Assembly: GCA_002633005.1 (NCBI GenBank)
Contig: NMRA01000177.1
Location: forward strand, 690,607-754,606
Source: Phoronis australis
Taxonomy: Eukaryota; Phoronida; Phoronidae
DNA: 64,000 bases
Direction of reading: 5' to 3'
How positions within the stretch are numbered: the first letter of the stretch is position 1; each line of letters begins with the position of its first letter. Under the pieces are notes generated by a model. The model was not told where the DNA came from. It saw only the letters and a program-made list of their open reading frames with translations, and did not search any database. This document shows, piece by piece, positions 37,001 to 49,788 of this stretch. Made by a program: the position numbers and the translations under genes.

Positions 37001-40000
37001 TCATCCATCATCGTCAAAGGAGAGAAATCACAAGCAACTGTCTCGAAAACATAGACACGTGTGAAAAAACGCAAACACGTAGAGACACCTTCCGATGCTG
37101 CTGAGAGCAAACACAAGGGACTAAGCAGTCAATGTGAATATGCGGTCTTGCCTAATGTGTGTTCACGGTTTGTGCACCTTAAGCACTGATTTTTAAATTT
37201 GAGTGAACAACCAAGACAAGGGGAAAGGACAGGGTCTGGTCTTCCATTTTCAAAAACGGAGAAATCATATTGGTGATACATAATTCTGTTTTTTATCATT
37301 TTTCATTCAGTCATATTACTATTTCAAAGTGGTTAATGGCACAAGAGTAAGACTCAAGGTTGAAATGCACCCACTACTGCACGGATAGTTCTTGGCATTA
37401 TTAAAATGGCCGCTAGATAAGAATGCGTTGAACATGTATGAAAATGTGAAAGCATCGTTGTCTCCTTGATAGAAAAGTGTTTGCCACATTTCATAAAAAT
37501 CTGTCAAGGAAATATAAAGATACACAGGCCAATTTTAAAAATGTAAAATGCCAATAGGAGGCACAACAGTAATCAGATCGCTCTACCTGTCGTCGAGTTC
37601 ATAGGCATGCACTTGATCAAATTTCACAAAGAAGCCACGGGGTTTAGGAGATACAGCCACAGATGCGAAAATGCAACTAGGGGTCACCACCGTAGTCGCA
37701 CTCTTCTGAAAATCACCACTCATGCTCTTGTCAGTAGGATCGCATTTACTTATTTTCATAATGATCCTATGAGCTGTTGGGTGCATACAGAGTTGGGCAA
37801 CAAAAACAGACTAATAGCGAAAGCAACGTAAAGTGTTGAAATGCATCCCTGACTATACAGGAGTGTGTGTCATTCCAACTGATTACATAGAAGTCTTTGG
37901 CGAAGCTACAATCGGCAGAAGCCATTTTTTATGCGCCCACATATTTATATGTGGACGCATTATGCCGTCATCTCCGTCCGGGCGGCGTCCGCTGCTCTAT
38001 CTCCAAAACCCTTTGACATACATTCATGAAATTTGGCACACATGTTCCATTCATGAATGGGACGGCATGAGCGAACTTTCGGACGGATCCGAGTACCAGT
38101 GTGCCCCAGATTTTCATGAAATTTAATATGTAGGCACCTATTAGTGAGATGACGCTATCCTCCCGTTTTCTGATGGATTTGACGTAATTTGCGCTACCTA
38201 GTGGCCATTTTTACTGTTTTTGAGTCTGTTTTTTTGTGTCCACCCCTCTATCAACCAAACTGCTCAAAGGATGATTGTGAAAATTGGCATGTATGTGCTT
38301 ACTATAAAAAGGACGGTTGACGATGATTTTTCGACGATTTTGACTACTGTGGCACCTCCTAGTGGCAGTTTTGTTTTTGTTGCGTCTATGGCTGTATCTC
38401 CCAAAGCAATTTAGCAAGTGTATTTATATGATGTTGACTACAGATGACGACGACTTTTGGACAGATCTGAATGCTGCTGTGCCCCCTAGTTGCAATTATA
38501 GTTTTTTTACGTTGAACTCAGTATCTTCAAAGGTCCTCAACAGATTTTCATAAAATTTTAAGTATAGGCATTTAATGGTGTGACGACAATTTCATTTTAT
38601 TCTGTTTTCCTTTGTTTCTCTGAAGTTCCTTGACAGATTTTTATGAAATATGGGAAGTTCCTGTTTTTGGATGGATTTTATGTTTTTGCGCCATCTCGTA
38701 ACCATTTTTATTATACAAATAAATAACCCTAAAAGCACACCATTTGCAATGCATTCGTGGCTGCATTTCAACGCTCCGCGTTGCTCTTGTTTTCCAACAG
38801 GGCATGACCTGCGTAAATGTATAACAATTTCAAAACAAAAGTTTCACACTGATTTTCAAAGATTTATCGTGTGGTTTTTTCTAGGTTTTCATCATGTTTT
38901 CAAAAAAAATGTAGAGTTTTTTCAAATGGATTGCAGCAATAACTGTGTACATTTAATGTGCAGGTTTACAGAAAGAAGGAAGCTGAAGACTTCATACCTG
39001 CCGCTAAGGACAAGGTCAGCTCTGCTGGTGGTACTGCCAGACAAAAGGTATGGATGACAGAATAAATGTATGGATGGCAGTAGATATCAAACAACAGTGG
39101 GTGGCTGGATTTTGCTTATTTTTAGTGGAGCATTTGAAGGGATCAGACTGATGCATTCTGTAGACACATGCTTAAACGTCCTTAAATTATGATTTGAGAA
39201 GTCAGAAAAATATGATGGACAAATCTCCCAGCCCTAATGTTGCAGACTACAAGCAATACATTCTATAAATAGACAGCTTAGTAGAGTCACGCCTGTTGAC
39301 GAGGTGACAATTTTGATTAGTTGTTGTGAGATCCACATGGTTGCAGCAACATTGCAACAGTTGGGGAAATAGAATCTTATGGTGATTTGTAATATTTTGC
39401 GACAGATGTTATGAGATTAAAAGGGCCAATGCGATATTCATTTTCTAACCAGCTAAACGTGGTGAAATGCATCTTTGATGAATATTCGTGTCGAAAGTCA
39501 TTGAGTAAAGATTGATCAAGTTATGAATGATAACACTGGTTTTTCCGTGAAAACTCTCAGGTCAAGTCGAGCCTTACCCAGGATGATGTACTGCCCTCTA
39601 GTGAGACTGGGGCAAGAAAAAAGAGCAAGTACGTTGCGCTCTACAGTCAAGAAGGAGTGGAGAAGACCACAGTGATGCTGAAAGGTCAGTCAGGGATGAG
39701 AAACCCAGAATTACAAATCGGGCTCAAAATGATTTACCTTTACCCATTCATTTTATCAGTTTGCAAACAGTTTCACCAACATCTAAGTCACATTTTCATT
39801 TGTTCATATTGTCAACTTTTATATCATGAATACACAATTTGAAAAAGTTCAGGTGAATGGTAGTTAAACTGTTAATTATTTCTTTTGGAAAATTTTGATT
39901 CTGAGAGGTCTAGTACACCAGGTTGGTACTCATACCTTGTAATAACATTACATTGGCTGCTCAGCAAATTAAAAATGTCTGCCTTAGGTTTGCGTAAGAC

Positions 40001-43000
40001 CTTATCGACAACTCTGTGTATGTTGCCAAGTATTAGCAAAACTATAGATTTTAACCCCGTAAAAATGCACATTTTCTGAAAGTAGAAAGCCTGTAAACAT
40101 TATACCAATGTCCCACTGAGTGATGTGGCTTTGACTTTTTAGTAAAATTTAAGCAAAAGAGAAAGATACGTTCATAGCAAAACAACGGTAACAATGCAAC
40201 AAAATTTCATTAGATATAAATTTTCAAGATGAAATCTCACAAATGGTGGTACATTTTTTACGTATTCTGTTTCTATTTTATGCAACTTTTGAGTTTTATC
40301 CAAACACTTTGGAGAACAATACACAAAGCATAATATCTGAAAGTTATCCAGTCAGCCCTTTCTGATGTATGATGTTCCAAAAATAGTCAAGTTTGGACAT
40401 TTTCCTATGGTCCTACGTATCCTCCTTTAAACTTTCTCTGTTCATTGCAGGACGGCATGTCTGCGAGTGCCAGTGCAGGAAACACAAGTTGATTAGCAAC
40501 TGTCTGAAGTGTGGCCGTGTTGTCTGTGAACAGGAGGGCTCTGGACCCTGCTTGTTCTGTGGAACTTTAGTAAGGGATCATTGTTACCAATACAAACGTT
40601 TATAAAAAATAATTGCGTGCGGTCTGGCACACGTTGTACCAGACATGCACTAGCTGCTCAGGTGGGCTCATTGCACTGATCACCTGGATCCATTTTGATG
40701 CTTTATTTATATATGATTAAAACCAAGCTGAGGAGCTAGAGACATGACTCAATGGTCTAGCAATGTGCTCCAGTGGAACTTGAACCTAAGATCTTGAGTA
40801 ACGAAAGTGGATACTTATCCTGCTACGCTGCACTGCAGTTATCAAAATAAACTAGACAACGTCAGTTTGATGTAGCCTTTACTTTTGCAGCTTAGCATCT
40901 ACTTTGGTTTAGAATGAGACATTTAATTTCAGCTAAATGTTGTCGACACATCTTGTGTCAGGTTTTAATCTTTCAATTCGAAAATATTTTTGATATATTC
41001 CGTTCTTCTTTGGTACAAACTTAAAATACATATCTATTGTTCTGTGCCTGAGAATATTGTAGATTATGCAAATGAGTGCGTAGCTCAAATTTGGACTTAA
41101 TGACCCCTAAACTCCAGCTGCAAACTCTTGTAAAAACCCCAAGTTTTGAGTAAAAAGATTAGATTCCGAGCACAGATATGTAAAATTTGTGCCTGTGTAT
41201 CTAGTTATTTATTGTTGCATTTGGCATGTAAAGTGCATGTCTGTTGACTTCAGTTTTCAATATGAGCAGACTTGTTGCTCTTTCCAAGCCCGGGGGCCTT
41301 TTTCATGAAAGTGTTTTGAAACTAAAGTCAGAAGTTTGATCCCAGCACCCTCGATGACTCGATTTTGCAGCCGAATATTGACTCCTTTCCCGTATGAAAT
41401 GTATTTAAAAGTCATGCGAAATTCCCCTCATGAGGCCCAAAAGTTTCCTTACAGTGATAAAAAAGTTGAGTGGTAGAATTTGAAATTGGCTGCTTAAGGC
41501 ATTGCTGACGAGGGGTAGTGATTGAGTGATGTAATTTGAAATTAGTGGTAACTAAGAGGTATTTCTGCTCAAGAAAAGTTCCCCTCAGAAGGCACAGGCA
41601 CCTTTCTCCTCAAGTGACTGGTTGTCAAGCTGTTGTCGACCTGCCGGACAAATATTCGTGATGTGTGCTGTAAGTTCAGGGAATCGTAGCTGTTGTATGT
41701 TGCTCGTTTATAACCAAGACGGTGCATTTGTTGCAGTATGTGACATCAAACTGTTTCATCCCCGTTGTAAAACCAATGCCTTCACAACCNCCCAAGTTTT
41801 GAGTAAAAAGATTAGATTCCGAGCACAGATATGTAAAATTTGTGCCTGTGTATCTAGTTATTTATTGTTACATTTGGCATGTAAAGTGCATGTCTGTTGA
41901 CATCAGTTTTCAATATGAGCAGACTTGTCGCTCTTTCCAAGCCCGGGGGCCTTTTTCATGAAAAGTGTTTTGAAACTAGAGTCAGAAGTTTGATCCCAGC
42001 ACCCTCGATGACTCGATTTTGCAGCCGAATATTGACTCCTTTCCCGTATGAAATGTAATTAAAAGTCATGCAAAATTCCCCTCATGAGGCCCAAAAGTTT
42101 CCTTACAGTGATAAAAAAGTTGAGTGGTAGAATTTGAAATTGGCTGCTTAAGGCATTGCTGACGAGGGGTAGTGATTGAGTGATGTAATTTGAAATTAGT
42201 GGTAACTAAGAGGTATTTCTGCTCAAGAAAAGTTCCCCTCAGAAGGCACAGGCACCTTTCTCCTCAAGTGACTGGTTGTCAAGCTGTTGTCGACCTGCCG
42301 GACAAATATTCGTGATGTGTGCTGTAAGTTCAGGGAATCGTAGCTGTTGTATGTTGCTCGTTTATAACCAAGACGGTGCATTTGTTGCAGTATGTGACAT
42401 CAAACTGTTTCATCCCCGTTGTAAAACCAATGCCTTCACAACCACCCACTCTGCTCATCTATAGGTATGTACCAGGGAAGAGCGCGAGGTTTTATCACGT
42501 GGCTCTAAGAAGAGCGAGAAACTATATCAGCTTCTTACCAACAGCAAGCCTGAACTTGACACAGCGGTAAATCGCAAGAACAGATTGTTGGAGTATGACA
42601 GAACCTCGTAAGTGATCATGGGTTAAAAGTTGTCAGTGACATTGCATCTAGTACATGTATTCTCAAGTCAACTAGTTACATTGAATTACAATTGTGAACA
42701 GACATCAGTGGTCAGTCGCGGACTATCATTCTGTGCCACAAGTTTAATTTTCATAAGGATGCATCTTTCATAGCAGTTGAGAGCCCATGTTTACTCGATT
42801 ACAAAATTTCCGATGAGCATCATGATGGGGTCACATGAAACTCTTCAAATGCCTAGTTTTTCTGTACATGGCATAAGCAGATTGACTACTATATCAGAGA
42901 CCATGGCCAATACTATGATCGGCTAACAATGATCAATAATTAAGAAACTGTCAAGATACTGTACTCTCTACAAATACTTCCGTGCGGCAAACATTTTTTT

Positions 43001-46000
43001 TCTGACGCTTGCAAGCAGAATTTATTTTAAAATGAAAATATTGGTGTGCCAAATTTTGTAGAAGTAGGCAGTGATGGTAAACATGTTTATTTTACCTTAC
43101 CTTATTTGCTAAATTAGAAGATGTGCTGTGGAGTCAACAACAATGCATGTTGTCACAAGTCGACATCGGTGTCTGGCTGAAGAGTATGAACATATTTGCC
43201 TAGCTGTGTCACTCAGATCAAAGAATTTTCACATATGAAATACCGAATTTTCATGCTTGCCCTCCGCCACCGTGTGGATCCAGATACCTTGACATGTGTG
43301 TAATGCATTGGCCACAATCAATTTATGGTGTGGGGCGAAAAGCACAAGTCATTTACTTGGTAGGGTAGGATCTAGAATGGACACTTGTTGGGACCAGCTG
43401 AATACCTGGCGACATCTGCCCAATAGACGAATGAATTTTAATCAATGGTTTGCAACAAGTTTCCTGTCAACTCGCTTTTTGTTGTGACAGTGTGAGGCGA
43501 ACTCAAGTGATCGATGACGAGGCAGACTACTTCACGACCGACTCCAACCAGTGGTTGAGTAAAGACGAAAAACATGCTTTGCAAAAACGGGAACAGGAGT
43601 TGCGCGAAAAACGTCACGCTTCGCGGCTGGACCGGAAGGTCACGCTAGACTTTGCCGGTCGACGTGTGCTGGAGGACAGTGAAACTGTGAACGTCTACAA
43701 TCCTAAGGACGAAGTTGTGCTGCAGGTCTATAACAAAATGAACCCCGAGTTGTCTGGCGACAGGCTTGTCAATCCTTCACTATCACGAGAAGGGCCAGTG
43801 GTAGGTGGTGGTATAATTGTTGAATTATACAACTTGTCAGAGCTTAGAGCATGCAGTTTTGACAGTTAATTAGTTATACTTAGGGGGACAGGCATGTTGA
43901 CGTGTCTGAGACTACAATTATCATTTGTCGAGCAAGTGAATTGTTAACAGCCATTCTTCAAATCAGCATTTCAAAAAAGCATGTCACAGTTTTCATTTCA
44001 AATTTCCAAAACTGGAAAATTCTCGATAAACATTTTGCATTACCCATGCTATAAGTCGGTCTCCTTATAAAAGTCTTCTGATGTAGATCACTCTTTGTTT
44101 TAAAATTTAAAAAAATAATCAAATTGTCAACTTTTTGTGAAGTCCTTTCGCATTTCATTTACTAACCTTTGACCTGTCCATTTCCAACCCATAAAAGTAT
44201 ACTAATAACATATGTTTTAGAATCCTTGATGACTGAGAGATCTTAATTCATACCTTAAAATGTGAGACAATCACTTGTAAGCACGTGACCGCCATTTTTG
44301 TTGGAAATCATGTTTACTTTTAACGTAAATTTCTAACGCGTAACTTGCAGGAGAATTTATGTTTTAGCTGTATGTGTTCTTATTGGCAATACTTAGTGAG
44401 AGATCCCAGATTTTTATTTTAACCTCAAAATCAATAATCGGAGAAATGGTTCCCATGGCAACAGACTATATTATAATTGCGCAAAATTTCATGCGAATCA
44501 ACGTACTCTGTACAGAGTAATTGATGTTCAAAACTGTTAAAATTGCTGAAAATCATCAGCCCTGAAAATGGCTGAGGAAGATATACCGCAAAATTGAAGG
44601 TTTATTTTGATTGGCATTGGAACAAAAAGTTAGTTTTATGTGGTAATATTGTGAAAATTGCATTTTTGAAAAAAATCCAGTCGACCCCTCTGCCATTTAC
44701 TTGAATTTTAGAAATTATTTCTGTGCTTAGGAAGAATTAACACATCGCTTGGATTTTGAGTGATGGCTTAACTGACCAATCAGAACGCAGCATTTTTGAC
44801 ACACGTTCATTTCCAAGCCACCATTTTACCTGACACACAACACATTACTGGGTGAAACTTATTGTTTGTTTGTCAATATTTCGCAAGGGGGTGCAGCTTG
44901 CGATATGTCAATTGACATCTCATTATTGGTATATAATGAGACATGCTTTGACTTAATAAGGTTAATAGTGGCTATGGTCTAAGTTTTGATGTATTAAGAT
45001 ATTTGCGTACACAATCAGTAGTAAGTCTCTAATAAATCGGCCGAAATATTTCATCATTGAGATTGCTATATTTGTTGTTGTTTTAGTTTGTTGACGCCAC
45101 TTCTAAGCTGAAGAAGAAGAAGAAGACTAATAGTGTTGACTCCTCTCCTGAGAAGAGGTCACACATGCGTCTTCAGGATGCTGACCTGCATGAGATGTCT
45201 GATGAAGGCATGTGTCTGAGTATGCACCAGCCGTGGGCCTCGCTCCTCGTGCGTGGGATAAAACTGTGAGTTTCAATTGAACAATGAATTTCTAACTACA
45301 GTACGGTAATCCTTCAACTAGTTAGCACTCAAGATGGCAAGCATGTGAAATTTCATTTTGTTGTTAAGTTGTTTACGTAACAACAGAAGTGTGGTGTTGT
45401 TAGAGTTGTAAAGTTTGATTCTTATTGTCCTGTGATGTCAACTTTTTTAATTAATGTGAGAAGCTGTGAGAGAAGGTGTTGACATATGATTACTTAACAT
45501 GATTGCTATTCTGAAGTGTCAAAGGCGGAGTTAAAATGGTACAAAGAACTGAATGTAAACATAAGATAAGTTTCTTGAGAGGATGTTTAATGCGTTCCAT
45601 ACAACACAACAAGAGACCCTAGACTTAGCTGGTTCCAGTTTAAGTTGTTGAGGAGGATTTTGCCTACGAATTTCTTTCTAAAACTAATTCAAGTTACAAA
45701 TGATGACTCTTGCCTTCTGTGGACAATATACAGAAACTTTGAAGCACTTGTTTTGGGGCTGTGAAACCGTGAACCTATTTTGATGTGAAGACGTTGATTT
45801 TTTGGACGGATGTGACAACTTTGGCACCTCTTAGTGGTGATTTTGTGTTTTTAGCATCCTCGGCTGTATCTCCTTTGAAAGATCTTTGAAATTTTGCGGG
45901 TGTTTTCTATAGATGTGACTATGGCTGCCTACGACCTTTCAACAGTTCTCACTACTGCTGTGCCTTCTAGTGGCAATTTTAGTTTTTAGGTTTGCCTTTG

Positions 46001-49000
46001 CATCTTCAAAGATTTTTGACAGTTTTTAGTGCGCCACTTAGTGGCCATTTTGACACTAAGTAACACCCCTAGAAGCACACTCTTTGCATTGCAGCCGTGG
46101 GCGCATTTCAACACTCTTGTTTGTTGTAAAGGTAAATGCCGTCCATCCTTCACTGGTATCATTTTACATAAAAACTCGTGTTCTTCCGTAGACATGAAGG
46201 TCGTACCTGGTTCACAACCCACAGAGGCAGATTGTGGATTGCTGCCACGGCCAAGAAGCCGTCACCGGAGGAAATAGTGGCGTTGGAACGACAATATCTG
46301 CTCATGTATCCAGGTAAGATTGTAGTGATGTTGCTGAGCGGTGCTTCATAAGTCTGGGGACCTCGGCAAGAAACAAGAGGTGCCCAGTGGCTGGGTTGCA
46401 AGTTGGCAAACTACAGAGCTTAAATTGAACGCTGGCTAAGGCTTGGCATTATTTTGCCAGTAGTCATTGCCTGCCAACAAGATACACGCCTTTGTCTTTC
46501 ACCTCGATTTTTGTTTTTTTTGCAATTTTTGTGATTTCTGCATTGGGGCATTACGATTTGTGTACCAGCACCAGCCCAAACTTCTTGCTGTGACTGGTGA
46601 ACATAGGGTCTAGAGCAGTATGGAGATCCACCCTGTTGATGGGCACCCATGTGCGAGTGCTTTTGTGTTCATATTTTATGTAAATGTGATAGAAGGGTTT
46701 GGAAAATGTTAGATTAATGCAAAATATTATGATTTAATGAACATTGCAAACTTACATTTATCTCAGCATGCAAAATTTAGGTTAGTACAATAAGTACTTC
46801 TGAATGAAACGTAATCAATTCTAGGGACAAAAAAATGCGTTTTCAGGATTATTGTTGGGTAGGGTAGACTTTTTGAAGCTAAGAACTTTGACCAGAGGTA
46901 TAGAAGAGCAAAATCGGTTGCGTTTTAATGATTTTTTAAAAGTTGACCTTTCCATTCAGTCATTCAGTAAAGTTAACTGAATATGCTTAAAATAAATACC
47001 GGACTCATTGGCCTCACCAGATTTTAGCTCTAATGCAAAAGGGAAAACTTTGGACTGCAAGAGATGAGGTTGTGGGTTTGAATGCGTGTTAGGACTGATG
47101 TGAAGTACGCAGTGTTGTAATAATTTCAATTGAATGTGCTAATACTNTCTTGCTGTGACTGGTGAACATAGGGTCTAGAGCAGTATGGAGATCCACCCTG
47201 TTGATGGGCACCCATGTGTGAGTGCTTTTGTGTTCATATTTTATGTAAATGTGATAGAAGGGTTTGGAAAATGTTAGATTAATGCAAAATATTTTGATTT
47301 AATGAACATTGCAAACTTACATTTATCTCAGCATGCAAAATTTAGGTTAGTACAATAAGTAATTCTGAATGAAACGTAATCAATTCTAGGGACAAAAAAA
47401 TGCGTTTTCAGGATTATTGTTGGGTAGGGTAGACTTTTTGAAGCTAAGAACTTTGACCAGAGGTATAGAAGAGCAAAATCGGTTGCGTTTTAATGATTTT
47501 TTAAAAGTTGACCTTTCCATTCAGTCATTCAGTAAAGTTAACTGAATATGCTTAAAATAAATACCGGACTCATTGGCCTCACCAGATTTTAGCTCTAATG
47601 CAAAAGGGAAAACTTTGGACTGCAAGAGATGAGGTTGTGGGTTTGAATGCGTGTTAGGACTGATGTGAAGTACGCAGTGTTGTAATAATTTCAATTGAAT
47701 GTGCTAATACTCATTTCAGACAAAGAGCTAGATTTCCCCACAGAGTATCCGATCGGCTGCCTATTGGGTTGTGTGGACGTAAAAGACTGTTTACCACAAG
47801 AGGAATATGAGAAACAGGTAAAATCTCGTTGTTGAAACTGTAAATATACACGGTTAATATTGAGGTGTTGTGGGTGATATATCACTGGCGTCGCTGGTCT
47901 CGTTATGTGTAACGTATTTAGGTAGCCCCTTGACTAAATTTTAGAAAGTCTGAGAGTTTGGTGACTGATATGAAATATCCAAATCACCTTATTCATCATA
48001 TGGAACTCCCAATGCCAATTAGATCAGTTTCTGTTTTGTAAAAAATCTTCAAGCAATCCAACTGTCAACACTCAAAGATTTCTCAATGGTAGAGGAATAG
48101 CAGTAACTTGAAATGCTTAAATGAAGTTGTGTATTAAATGCTTTGTCCATTGGTCCTGGACTGAGCAATAGACCAGTGTCAATGACGTTATGGTTTTGTT
48201 CACTTTGACAGGACAGACCAGATGTCCTGTTTGTATTTTGCATCTTATTTGATTGTACATTGATTTGTTACTCACACTTAATGACCATCTCAGTAGGCAA
48301 TAAATAAGGAAAGTGTCTACCAATTTGAGACGTATTGTACTTACTGGTATTTGGTCTTTTTCATGATTGTTATTATTCTTAATATAATTCTTATAATACA
48401 ATTATTGTGATTATGATTATGAATATATTATTCCTTATTGCAGTACCCTCGGGGTGAGTCGGGGTCACCATACGTGTTCATCTGTGAGAACCCACTGGAA
48501 CTTGTGGTCAAGTTCCCCATGAAAGGCAAACATAAAATATGTAAGTTTCTTTCCGTCCCATCCTTCCCAGGATTTTCGTTGTTGATCATAACACTAAGAC
48601 ATTGATTTACACCTACCACACTTACAGCCTTCTGAAATAGGGTCATTAAATGCTCAGTTGACCTGTCATGTTTATTGTCACTGTCAAGATCTCGCCTGCA
48701 CTGTCTTTGTCAGAAGCACAGATTTTGTAAAGAAGTTGACCTCAACGATTTTCTTTCCATTGTTCTAGAGGGTACAGTTCATTTGATGCAAACTGGTCAG
48801 TCAAAAGAATGTCCTAGGCCTGCTATCTACACCACGATACTCTTTCCTTCACATTAAACTAGTATTTAGAATGCAGGTTGAGTTTCGTCAATCAAAAGTT
48901 GTCACTGAAGTATAAACAATTCGTAATTTTCAGCCCTGTTTGTGTTCGCCTTATTTTACTAAGTAATCTGTTTAAATTATTTTTGAAAAGTGGAGTTGGT

Positions 49001-49788
49001 TTCACCGGAGACCTCGTCACGCTCTACTGTGGCCATTTTAGGTAGTGACTCACTACAAATATTTAAAATAAGAAATTCAAGTAAAAAAATCTTTAGTTAA
49101 GTTGAGTTAAGTTTGAAGATATTAATTAGTTGTGCTGAATTAGCATTATTCTGGGCTTAAGTTTCGACTAAATTAAGTTGTGTTAAAATTTGTTTAATCA
49201 AATTTTCAACTAAAAATGTATAGAGTATCTGTAAAAATCTGGGAAAAAGTTTGTAAAATGCAAATTGATGAAGCAGCAGAAAATGAGGTGCTTTCTTGGA
49301 CCAGACTGTTAACTTCATGTGTGTACAGACATTGAGCGATTGAAGATTCCCATGTGGTCACCTAAAATTACATTTCATCTGCCTTTTCATTTTTCTTTTG
49401 TTTCTATCTGTGTCTCAATATTCACCGAAACGCTTAACATAATCTGTGAACAAGCAATGTTAGCATACAGTTTGATTTTAAAATTTTTTTCCATTAGAAA
49501 TTGATGTCATGGTTTAGTCTGATGTTTTACATTAATTTAATTTACTTACTGGATCATAGTTTTCAGAACTATACATTGTACTACACTCTGTAGTCTATGA
49601 ATGCTTTATGACCTGTTTCTGTTGTAAAAAAAAGCTGTGTTTCTTAACTGACAAAAGGTCAATTACCATTCATGTACATAGATTACATAGATTTTATGCT
49701 GTTTTCTAATTGCTTGTTTGCAGATAAACTAGATTCATCAATGCATCAGGGTGCTAAAAAGGGACTTCGGTTTGCTTTGAAGAGTTAG
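34026..49788 (+). CDS. TRIP4 / activating signal cointegrator 1 (ASC-1), complete, 12 coding exons
   Basis: Exons: 34026-34105, 35116-35269, 38964-39047, 39561-39684, 40451-40569, 42465-42607, 43491-43800, 45087-45265, 46192-46313, 47720-47817, 48444-48540, 49724-49788. All have GT-AG introns and matching phases; together 1575 bases, 524 residues (human about 581). TRIP4 is a nuclear coactivator and the scaffold of the ASC-1 complex (with ASCC1-3), active in transcription and in splitting collided ribosomes. Residues 152-185 hold the zinc finger (CECQCRKHKL, C..CGRVVCEQEG, CLFCGTLV). Residues 220-300 carry the conserved core RRTQVIDDEADYF, DSNQWLS, HASRL and DFAGR. The ASCH domain, likely RNA-binding, starts at about 380 (CLSMHQPWASLLVRGIK) and continues through GRLWIAATAKKPSP and GCLLGCVD to HQGAKKGL. 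The linker before ASCH is shorter than in human and Lys-rich. Single-N joins with duplicated flanks lie in introns 5 and 9, not in exons. Confidence 0.96.
35818..35946. repeat. Perfect-type fold-back (hairpin) in TRIP4 intron 2
   Basis: Two arms of about 50 bases (35818-35869 and 35897-35946) pair almost perfectly across a loop of 27 bases. Arm words are TCAAAACAGTTGGAGCTCAA and its complement TTGAGCTCCAACTGTTTTGA. The only differences are a GA indel and few changes near the outer end. It could be a tiny fold-back transposon. In the TRIP4 pre-mRNA it would form a long duplex. Confidence 0.85.
36448..36631. repeat. Minisatellite, 23-bp unit, 8 copies
   Basis: Eight head-to-tail copies of TTCTGTTGCCATACCGACTA plus CAG, with only three or four substitutions in total. 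Because 23 is not a multiple of three, the open frame through it changes reading at each unit. It is not a protein repeat. It lies in TRIP4 intron 2. Confidence 0.95.
37931..38766 (+). mobile_element. Element with ATGCGCCCAC termini and internal array, TRIP4 intron 2
   Basis: It starts with the palindrome ATGCGCCCACATAT / ATATGTGGACGCAT, then TATGCCGTCATCTCCGTCCG. It ends with GCATTCGTGGCTGCAT, the counterpart of GTGGGCGCAT in the copy at 46106. Inside, a motif like GCGCCACCTAGTGGC plus a T-rich run recurs near 38193, 38349, 38480 and 38690. Each is followed by text like TCTCC.AA....(T)GACAGATTTTCATGAAAT. No intact gene is seen, so it is probably a non-autonomous DNA element built of degenerate internal repeats. 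Confidence 0.65.
40607..40690 (+). repeat. Interspersed repeat, inverted copy at 52322-52412
   Basis: AATAATTGCGTGCGGTCTGG, GTTGTACCAGAC, GGTGGGCTCATTGCACTGAT are shared, with changes, with the reverse complement of 52322-52412. It starts directly after the TRIP4 exon 5 donor region, in intron 5. It may be part of one SINE together with the tRNA-like segment that follows. Confidence 0.75.
40735..40850 (-). repeat. tRNA-derived SINE head (candidate)
   Basis: On the minus strand TAGCAGGATAAGTATCCACT could serve as an A-box region, and GGTTCAAGTTCC, 25-30 bases later, is a near-consensus pol III B box. The ends GTGC...GCAC could pair as an acceptor stem remnant. The rest of the cloverleaf is broken, so this is SINE-like rather than a tRNA gene. 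Confidence 0.5.
41138..42443. repeat. Direct duplication around single N at 41790 (likely assembly artefact)
   Basis: Copy 1 (41138-41789, 652 bases) and copy 2 (41791-42443, 653 bases) differ by a few substitutions and one inserted A. Exactly one N separates them. Copy 1 stops just before the sequence leading into TRIP4 exon 6, and copy 2 continues into it. This is what an assembler does when it places both haplotypes in series. Confidence 0.85.
44753..44925 (-). repeat. Interspersed repeat, inverted relative to 22974-23137
   Basis: Reverse-complement match to 22974-23137, including AAACTTATTGTTTGTTTGTC and AACTGACCAATCAGAACGCA. It lies in TRIP4 intron 7. Confidence 0.8.
45790..46106 (+). 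mobile_element. 5'-truncated copy of the ATGCGCCCAC-terminus element, TRIP4 intron 8
   Basis: The motif with T-rich tail recurs at about 45820, 45957 and 46029 (GCGCCACTTAGTGGCCATTT). The 3' end reads AGCACACTCTTTGCATTGCA, then GCCGTGGGCGCAT. This gives the clearest view of the right terminus, complementary to ATGCGCCCAC. Exon 9 starts 86 bases later. Confidence 0.65.
46583..47711. repeat. Direct duplication around single N at 47147 (likely assembly artefact)
   Basis: 46583-47146 and 47148-47711 are both 564 bases and differ at only about three positions that I can see. The second copy runs on into the acceptor of TRIP4 exon 10. An A-box-like TAGCTCTAATG and B-box-like GTGGGTTTGAATGC in each copy (about 47025-47090 and 47590-47655) hint at a tRNA-like SINE inside the duplicated unit. 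Confidence 0.9.

Noticed and set aside
41622-42570. Repeated open frame starting MSSCCRPAGQIF
   Set aside because: It lies in TRIP4 intron 5 within the falsely duplicated segment and has no splice support or family resemblance.
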